NCBI GenBank assembly: GCA_014904985.1
Contig: MU129042.1
Coordinates: 96,362-160,347, forward strand
Reading direction: 5' to 3'
DNA length: 63,986 nucleotides
From: Hydnum rufescens UP504
Taxonomy: Eukaryota > Basidiomycota > Agaricomycetes > Cantharellales > Hydnaceae
Part shown: in pieces, positions 56,379 through 63,986 of the stretch
Layout: each line of letters opens with the position of its first letter
How positions within the stretch are numbered: the stretch's first letter is position 1
Program-made: the position numbers and the translations under genes
Notes under the pieces: generated by a model
Database searches by the model: none
The model's input: only the letters and a program-made list of their open reading frames with translations
Told to the model about the DNA's origin: nothing

Positions 56379-56418
56379 GACAGAGGTTGAGGTTGAGGTT
56401 GAGGTTGAGGTTGAGAGG
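56379..56418. repeat. GAGGTT hexanucleotide microsatellite
   Basis: Five to six GAGGTT units exactly between the gypsy chromodomain end and the unknown gene. A matching run lies at 30361-30390 in an array element. Confidence 0.9.
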
Positions 56419-56423
56419 CTCCA

Positions 56424-59400
56424 CTATGGCCTCATGGGGTCCTTGTTTTTGCCACCATGTTCTTCCAGGGTTTTGCGGTATTCCTGGAGGCGTGAGAAGG
56501 CATTCTGCAGACCTGTCTCAGGCTCAAACGTGTCGTGCTCAGGCCCATACCCCTTCCACCTCACTAGGTACTCTCTCCTTCTCCTTGATCGATTGTAGTG
56601 ATGCCCCATGATCTTCTCTACCTCATATTCTTCCTCCTTTGCCAGTTCCCTTAGCTCTGGTAGTTTAGCCCGTTTGTTGTCTTGCTCATCGCAATGGTAT
56701 TTTACCAGATGTTGTATATTTATGATAGGATGCATTGTATATTCAGGGGGTATATTCACATGGTAGACTATGGGGTTTATCTTTTCTGAAATCTGGAAAG
56801 GACCTATGTGTTGTTGCACCAGCTTCCTCCCTGTGCCTTGTACGTCGACCAGCTTGAGAGAGTGAGGGTTCACTAGAACCTTGTCCCCTTCCTCGAATTC
56901 TTCATCTCATCTTCACAAATTGTAGGCTTTCACCTGCCTGGCCTGAGCTCTTGCTAGGGCATCCTGGGCTAGTGAACGGTGGGCTTCCAGCTCACCTACA
57001 AACGAGGATGCTGCTGCATTGTCTAGCTCAATCTGTCTGACACCCTTCCCACTGGGTCCATCGCAGTTGCCCCAGTCTTTGGGGAGTATCCATGCAAAAG
57101 GAAAAAGGGGAGTAGCCTGTAGAAGTATGGGGTGTTGAGTTGTGGGCCATTGTGAGTGTTCTTAGCCACTGGGCCCAAGAACTGTGATTCCCAGCTGTGT
57201 AAGCTCGTAATGCAACTTTGAGTGTGTTGTTGGCCTTCTCCATTTGTCCATCTGTCTGCGGGTGGTGTGACATTGACAGAAGTAGACCCAGTTCCAGATG
57301 TTTGGCGACTGATGCCCAGAAGGATTGAGACCATCTGGTGTCTCGATCCACGATCATCTGTTTCAGGAGACTGTACTTCAGGATGACATGCTGGACGAAC
57401 ATCTTAGTGAAGCCATCTTGCTTCAAGCTCAAAGTGGTGGGGATGTATTGGATGAATTTGGTAAGCTTGTCCACTATCACCAGTACTGTGTCATACCCTC
57501 CCGACTTCAGGAGGCCCATGATGAGATCTAAGGTCACAACTTCAAACAGAAGTAGTGGGATAGCATGGGGGCGAAGCTTTCCCATCAGTCCCTGTTTGTC
57601 AGATTTGATTTTCTGACAGACATCACATGTTTTGGTGTAGTCAACCATGTCCATCCACATCCTGGGCCAGTAGAACCATGTGGCAAGCTTGTGGAAGAGC
57701 CTGGAGGATCCTGCGTGTGCAGTTTCCCAAGGCAACTCATGTGATTCTTTGAGTATCCTGTGTACTTCTGTCCTTGGCACACATAATTGTACCACCCAAT
57801 CTGCATCTCGAAAGATCAAGAGTCCTTCTTTGGACTTGTAGAACCTCTGAGCTGCCAGGAGCTCTGCTTCGTCTTCTGCTGCTTCATTCCAAGGCTGCCG
57901 GAAGCTAGGGTCTGTTTGGTATCCCTGGACGAAAGCTTCTATCCTTTGGGGGCTGATTTCGATGTTTAGTATCCATGGCACATACTCCTGACCTGGGTGA
58001 TTCGCTGTCCTGGCTCTTCATCATGCCACCAGCTCTATTTCCTCTATCGCGCTAGTGGAGGCCCTCTTGGCCTCCTGAGGACCCTGTGCCCTGCTCTGAG
58101 CTCGAGTGGAGAGGAATGCTGCTCGCTCGGCGGGCTTCCTTTCTACTATGTCCTCCCAAGCAAATATTGGTTGCATTGAAAGGTGACTTGATAAGGAGGG
58201 GGAATTGTCTTCCACGGGTGACTGGTGTGGCAGACTCTGTTGCAGCCTTGAGAGGGGATTGACGTTTGAATGGATGATGCCTGCTCTATGCACTATGTCC
58301 AGGCCTGGATATGCTGTGAATACTGCCCCCCATGCCATGAGATGCCTGTTGGCATTTTCGTACATCCAGGCCCACTGTAGTGCTGCGTGATCCATGATCA
58401 TGATGTTCCTTTCACCTTCAATGAAGGGTTGGAAGTGCACTAGTGCTTCCTTAACCCCTAGGGCTTCTCTTTCCGTCGCCGAATAATTTCGTTCGGCAGA
58501 CTTCAGGGATCTGCTCCAGTAGGTGATGACTCGTTCGACATGCACGATTGTATCTTCCACTTTTTCAGCCCAAGTGTCAGAGTCAGGCATGTCATTGATA
58601 TTTTTCAAGGCTTGATGAGCTATCTTTGGGACTGGTTCACCCTTTGTGTAAGCCGCAAGGATCTTGTCATATATTTTCGTGCCTTTTAGATCCCTGACTG
58701 CTATCGGCTGTATTTGCTGTAAGCTAGCCCCTATCGCTACATCTGACGTGTCAGAATATATGCAGTATGGCCTAGCTGGAATCAAATGGCCAAGTATGGG
58801 GGCTGAGACTAGTCCTTCCTTGATGTCTTCGAAGGCTTGTTCTTGCTCGGCTCCCCAGGTCCAGTTTATACCCTTCCTTAGTAGTTCGAATAGCAGTGCT
58901 GCTTGCTCCGAGTAATATGGTATAAAGTGCGAGAAATACATGGCCATCCCCAAAAATGTTTGCAGTGTTGCTTTATTATGGGGATGAGCTAGGCCTGTAA
59001 TGGCTTTAATCTTTTCCTTGTGGGTTGACAGCCCAAGTTGGGAGACTTTCTGCCCCAATAAGAGGATAGAGGTGTACATGAAGTGACACTTCTTGGGGGC
59101 TAGGGTCAATTTGGCTTCTGTGCAGGCTTGTAGGACTAGATCTAGGTGCTCTAGATGCTCCTCATATGATTTTGAATACACCACTATGTTGTCTATGTAC
59201 ACCAGTGAGAATATCCAAAGAAAGGGGGTGAGGATAGATTGCATCATTCTCTGGAAAATTGAGGGCCATTCCTAAGGCCAAAGGGCATTCGTTTGAACTG
59301 CCAGAGCCCTCGGTGTGAATGAAAGGCCGTTTTCTCTTTATCCTCTTCTTCCATCGTCATCTGGTGGAATCCTGCTAGTGCGTCGAGGGCAGACAAAACC

Positions 59401-59519
59401 TGCGATCCTGACAGGGCCTGCAGGATCTCCGTTTGCTGGGGAATCAGGAACTCGTCGGGTATGGTCATGGCATTGAGCTTCCTGTAGTCTACACAGAATC
59501 GCGGCTTCCCATTCAGGCT
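56424..59519 (-). pseudogene. Ty3/gypsy (chromovirus) pol, disrupted
   Basis: Order in element sense: RT from FCVDYRKLN (at 59500) through MPFGLRNGP, the YxDD box as SLVYIDNIVVYS, RNase H (YCIYSDTSDVAIGASLQ, YSATEREALGV, IMIMDHAALQW), integrase with zinc-binding H..H (HELPWETAH) and CDVCQK, the D-D-E residues in VTLDLIMGLLKSGG, MIVDRDTRWSQSFW and HPQTDGQMEKANNTL, and a C-terminal chromodomain (EVEKIMGHHYNR, EYLVRWKGYGPEHDTFEP). The second Asp of YIDD is Asn, which should abolish polymerisation. A one-base slip near 59262 separates NGP from FQRMMQ, and further breaks lie near 58000 and 56880. The 5' side is cut by the array element, where a TGA lies just upstream of SLNGKPRFCVDY. Confidence 0.9.
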
Positions 59520-59525
59520 GGTCAG

Positions 59526-61642
59526 TCACATGGGGAACCTAATTTAGGTACCACTTTTGGGGCAGAAAATGGTACCTAATAGGTCCCCCAGACCTTACAG
59601 CCAAAATCAGGCTATTCCAATTCAGTTTTTGGGCCATCTATCGGCCAATCCATGGCTGTGCCAGATTATATATTTATTTATTATTATTGTTTGGTATTTA
59701 TTATTATTATTATTACTACTATTATTATTACTACTATTATTATTACTACTATTATTATTACTACTATTATTATATACATATTACACTATATACATATTAC
59801 CCCCCCCCCCCCCGGGGTCTGCCACCACAGGGGGGACAGTTCATGCAGGTCACGCACCTGCATATACCCACCATGCCCCAATTGGGGGCTGGTTCCATTT
59901 GGGTGCTCCCTCAAGGGGGCCAGTTTTCATTCATGGGGGCTCATTCATGGCGTGTCATTCGGCAGGTTTGTATTTGAGGGTTCATGCAGGTTCTGGGCTA
60001 GGATCTGAAGAAATAAATGAGAAATGTTAGTTAAACATTAATGCAGTGCAAAAAGAGCAGCTTATGCTGCTCTTTTTGTGCCACAAGAATAAGAAATAAA
60101 ATAAAACATACCTTCTAGTACCCCACACCTGCTGCAGTGGTGTGGGGTACTGAGGCCATGGGCTCTGGCTTGTATGTACAGCAGTTCGTACAGGGGCTCG
60201 CACAGGGGCTCACACAGGGGTTTGCACGGGTGCCCTGTCATTCGGGCACCCTGTCATTTGGGTCTCGATAAGGGGGTTACAGGGGGGTTTGCATCAGTAT
60301 TCGTTCACAGGGGTTGTTGAGACCTACAGAATAAAGCTTGTAAATTAGTTGAGAATTAAACACCATGCAAAAAGAGCAGCGAAAGCTGCTCTTTTTGTGT
60401 GGCTGTAGCTACTGGGCTGGGGACTTACCTTATATAGGACCACACACCTGCCATGGTGGGTGTGTGGCCTCATTTGGTGCAGTGCTGTATGTCGTATTGT
60501 TGGCACAGTGCTGTATGCCGCATCGTTGGCGTGGTGCTGTAGGTCGCATCGTTGGTGTGTTGGTGTGTGTTGCATCGTTGGTGCACTGCCATAGGTTGTG
60601 TCGTTTGGTGTGTGTTGCATTGTTGCATGCTGCTGTAGGTTGCGTTGTTTGGTGTGTGTTGCATCATTGGCACACTGCCATAGGTCACATCATTTGGCGT
60701 GTGTTGCATCGTTGGCATGCTGCCATAGGTTGCGTCATTTGGTGTGTCTTCGCTTGGGGCATTGCCGTTTGGGCCCTCATTTTGTGTGTTTTCATTGTGC
60801 CTTGGACCCCAGGTCTCAATCTAGAAGTATACAAGATATATTAGTAAAAAGATTCAAAGGAGCACAAAAAGAGCAGCTTTCGCTGCTCTTTTTGCACCAT
60901 TGTATCTACTAGGGAGAACACTCACCTTGTGACCACACCCCTGCAGCAGCGGGTGTGTGGTTGTGTGCTTGCCTTTCCAGGTGGTTGCTTGTTTTGGTTG
61001 CGGAGATACAAAGGAAGATGTGAACTCAACACTGGCAATCAACACTGGCTGTAAGATTTCTCCACGAAGTTCATGTAGAAATTGATGCTAAGGCCAGGAG
61101 CTTTATGGGATAGCATTACCCATGAGCTTCGTGCAATGGCATTACCATAGCATTACACACAAAGACCCACAAGTGATGCTATGCCAAATATAGTAATAAT
61201 GTTGGCGGTTGGGGACGGTTGGGGGTTGGAGTTGGTGGTTAGGGTTGGTGGGTTGGGTTGGGATTGTCTGGAGTTGGGTTGGGAACGTCTACCCCCATGC
61301 CCAGGGTTAGGGTTAGGGTTTGATAAATTACATAATATTCTATATTTGGCAATATTACCTAATCAACTTCCATATTTAGCAATATTACATAATATTTGAT
61401 TACCTAATTAATTTCCACATTTGGCACCATTACATAATATTTGATTACCTAATCACTTTCCATATTTGGAGATATTACATAATATTTGATTACTTAATTA
61501 ATTTCTATATATGGAAATATTACATAACATTTTATTACCTAATCAATTCTAAATAAGGAAATATTACATAATTACATTCCATATTTGGAAAGCCTTACCT
61601 AAGCTACCATATATAGCTATATTACCTAATCTAATTACATAA
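59526..61642 (-). mobile_element. array-family element, copy 3 (left arm)
   Basis: Starts with the terminus ACCTAATTTAGGTACC/GGTACCTAATAGGTCCC, then a GGCCATCTATCGGCCAAT patch, microsatellite (59690-59775), a C run (59800-59813), a minus-strand hairpin/intron array, the G-rich TTAGGG-bearing repeat (61203-61322) and AT-rich tandem DNA built on TTACCTAATCAATTTCC (61330-61640). It is inserted in the gypsy RT. Confidence 0.65.
60005..60970 (-). repeat. array 4: three intron-like hairpin units
   Basis: Intron-like segments 60005-60111 (GTATGT, TTAACTAAC, TTCAG), 60324-60428 (GTAAGT, CAACTAAT, CTGTAG) and 60821-60925 (GTGAGT, TTACTAAT, TTCTAG). Stems at 60047-60081, 60366-60399 and 60866-60898. 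The exon-like segment 60429-60820 is an internal tandem of about 40-44 nt built on GGTGTGTGTTGCATCGTTGG. Confidence 0.75.
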
Positions 61643-62406
61643 GGCTCAAGGCTTTCAACAAATCCCCCCTGGGCCCCCCCCCATTTCTGCTTTTTACTTA
61701 TGTAATTAGATTAGGTAATATAGCTATATATGGTAGCTTAGGTAAGGCTTTCCAAATATGGAATGTAATTATGTAATATTTCCTTATTTAGAAATTGATT
61801 AGGTAATAAAATGTTATGTAATATTTCCATATATAGAAATAATTAAGTAATCAAATATTATGTAATATCTCAAATATGGAAAGTGATTAGTAATCAAATA
61901 TTATGTAATGGTGCCAAATGTGGAAATTAATTAGGTAATCAAATATTATGTAATATTGCTAAATATGGAAGTTGATTAGGTAATATTGCCAAATATAGAA
62001 TATTATGTAATTTATCAAACCCTAACCCTAACCCTGGGCATGGGGTAGACGTTCCCAACCCAACTCCAGACAATCCCAACCCAACCACCAACCAACCACA
62101 ACTCCAACCCCCAACCGTCCCCAACCGCCAAACATTATACTATATTTGGCATAGCATCACTTGTGGGTCTTGTGTGTAATGCTATGGTAATGCCATTGCA
62201 CGAAGCTCATGGTAATGCTATCCCATAAAGCTCCTGGCCTTAGCATCAATTTCTACATGAACTTCGTGGAGAAATCTTACAGCCAGTGTTGATTGCCAGT
62301 GTTGAGTTCACATCTTCCTTTGTATCTCCGCAACCAAAACAAGCAACCACCTGGAAAGGCAAGCACACAACCACACACCCGCTGCTGCAGGGGTGTGGTC
62401 AGCAAG

Positions 62407-63324
62407 GTGAGTGTTCTCCCTAGTAGATACAATGGTGCAAAAAGAGCAGCGAAAGCTGCTCTTTTTGTGCTCCTTTGAATCTTTTTAACTAATATATCTT
62501 GTATACTTCTAGATTGAGACCTGGGGTCCAAGGCACAATGAAAACACACAAAATGAGGGCCCAAACGGCAATGCCCAAGCGAAGACACACCAAATGACGC
62601 AACCTATGGCAGCATGCCAACGATGCAACACACGCCAAATGATGTGACCTATGGCAGTGTGCCAATGATGCAACACACACCAAACAACGCAACTACAGCA
62701 GCATGCCAACAATGCAACACACACCAAACGACACAACCTATGGCAGTGCACCAACGATGCAACACACACCAAACACACCAACGATGCGACCTACAGCACA
62801 CGCCAACGATGCGGCATACAGCACTGTGCCAACAATACGACATACAGCACTGCACCAAATGAGGCCACACACCCACCATGGCAGGTGTGTGGTCCTATAT
62901 AAGGTAAGTCCCCAGCCCAGTAGCTCAGCCACACAAAAAGAGCAGCTTTCGCTGCTCTTTTTGCATGGTGTTTAATTCTCAACTAATTTACAAGCTTTAT
63001 TCTGTAGGTCTCAACAACCCCTGTGAACGAATACTGATGCAAACCCCCTGTAACCCCCTTATCGAGACCCAAATGACAGGGTGCCCGAATGACAGGCACC
63101 CGTGCAAAACCCCTGTGTGAGCCCCTGTGCGAGCCCCTGTACGAACTGCTGTACATACAAGCCAGAGCCCATGGCCTCAGTAACCCCACACCACTGCAGC
63201 AGGTGTGGGGTACTAGAAGGTATGTTTTATTTATTCTTATTCTTGTGGCACAAAAAGAGCAGCATAAGCTGCTCTTTTTGCACTGCATTAATGTTTAACT
63301 AACATTTCTCATTTATTTCTTCAG
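62407..63324 (+). repeat. array 5: mirror image of array 4
   Basis: Introns 62407-62512, 62904-63007 and 63220-63324 are the reverse-complement partners of array 4 and should not be counted as independent units. Confidence 0.75.
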
Positions 63325-63986
63325 ATCCTAGGCCCAGAACCTGCATGAACGCCTCAAAATACAAACCTGCCGAATGACACGCCCATGAATGAGCCCCCAT
63401 GAATGAAAACTGGCCCCCTTGAGGGAGCACCCAAATGGAACCAGCCCCAATTGGGGCATGGTGGGTATATGCAGGTGCGTGACCTGCATGAACTGTCCCC
63501 CCTGTGGTGGCAGACCCCGGGGGGGGGGGGGGTAATATGTATATAGTGTAATATGTATATAATAATAGTAGTAATAATAATAGTAGTAATAATAATAGTA
63601 GTAATAATAATAGTAGTAATAATAATAATAATAAATACCAAACAAATAATAATAAATAAATATATAATCTGGCACAGCCATGGATTGGCCGATAGATGGC
63701 CCAAAAACTGAATTGGAATAGCCCTGATTTTGGCTGTAAGGTCTGGGGGACCTATTAGGTACCATTTTCTGCCCAAAGTGGGTACCTAAATTAGGTTCCC
63801 CATGTGACTGACCAGCCTGAATGGGAAGCGCGATTCTGTGTAGACTACAGGAAGCTCAATGCCATGACATACCCGACGAGTTCCTGATTCCCCAGCAAAC
63901 GGAGATCCTGCAGGCCCTGTCAGGATCGCAGGTTTTGTCTGCCCTCGACGCACTAGCAGGATTCCACCAAGATGACGATGGAAGAA

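Larger units (their letters stand above)
59346..63986. repeat. giant inverted duplication reaching the window end
   Basis: Left arm 59346-61642, 55 nt spacer (61643-61697), right arm 61698-63986. The mirror continues past the element terminus into the gypsy RT coding sequence on both sides, which a simple transposon insertion would not produce. Differences between arms are almost all single-base insertions or deletions. Confidence 0.93.

Noticed and set aside
59687..59977. Open frames with poly-Tyr or poly-Ile/Thr runs
   Set aside because: They are translations of an ATT/ACT trinucleotide microsatellite and of its mirror at 63540-63640.
61303..61322. A chromosome end (telomere)
   Set aside because: Only two to three TTAGGG units inside a longer repeat that also occurs at 35400; no terminal tract.

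Overview
The window reads as a basidiomycete fungus, most likely an Agaricomycete. The evidence is 45 to 65 nt spliceosomal introns with CTAAC-type branch points, a derlin and a Pet127 gene, three members of the mushroom-typical DUF6534 membrane family, and dense LTR and tyrosine-recombinase retroelements. No species can be named from sequence alone, and no rRNA gene was seen.

Layout. 1-3001: a truncated LTR, then a repeat element with a tandem array of hairpin/intron units, ending in a copia gag. 3002-4260: 5' part of that copia element (minus). 4505-28570: the gene-bearing segment, with a complete derlin (+), two cupin genes (-), a Pet127-family gene (+), a conserved type II-like membrane protein (-), a fragmentary polytopic membrane gene (-), and three DUF6534 genes (two minus copies on a ~2.2 kb segmental duplication, one plus). 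28576-36523: nested repeats built from the same hairpin/intron units, with a 575 bp palindrome in the middle and a CAGCTG-rich block to the right. 36879-42824: a degraded Ngaro/PAT-type retroelement with A1-body-B1-A2-B2 split direct repeats. 42931-45620: a host-like membrane protein gene (+). 46346-49357: an inverted-repeat element with a hAT-like transposase fragment. 52478-56335: a gene of unknown function broken by two solo LTRs with clean 5 bp duplications. 56424-59519: a chromodomain gypsy pol (-), interrupted by another hairpin/intron element. 59346-63986: an inverted duplication of everything back to the gypsy pol.

The most striking signal is the hairpin/intron array. Each unit has an exon-like segment ending in a CACACC/GGTGTG stem-loop a few bases before a GT donor. 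The following intron-like segment of about 91-112 nt carries a second stem-loop (GAGCAGC/GCTGCTC), a CTAAC/CTAAT branch site and a TAG/CAG acceptor. I count about 22 independent units in four arrays, always pointing outward from an element core to an element end. The stems keep pairing while their bases change.

The last 2.3 kb is probably a technical fold-back: its differences from the mirror arm are nearly all single-base indels. Frameshifts at homopolymers in otherwise intact genes (10470, 13247) suggest residual indel errors elsewhere too.
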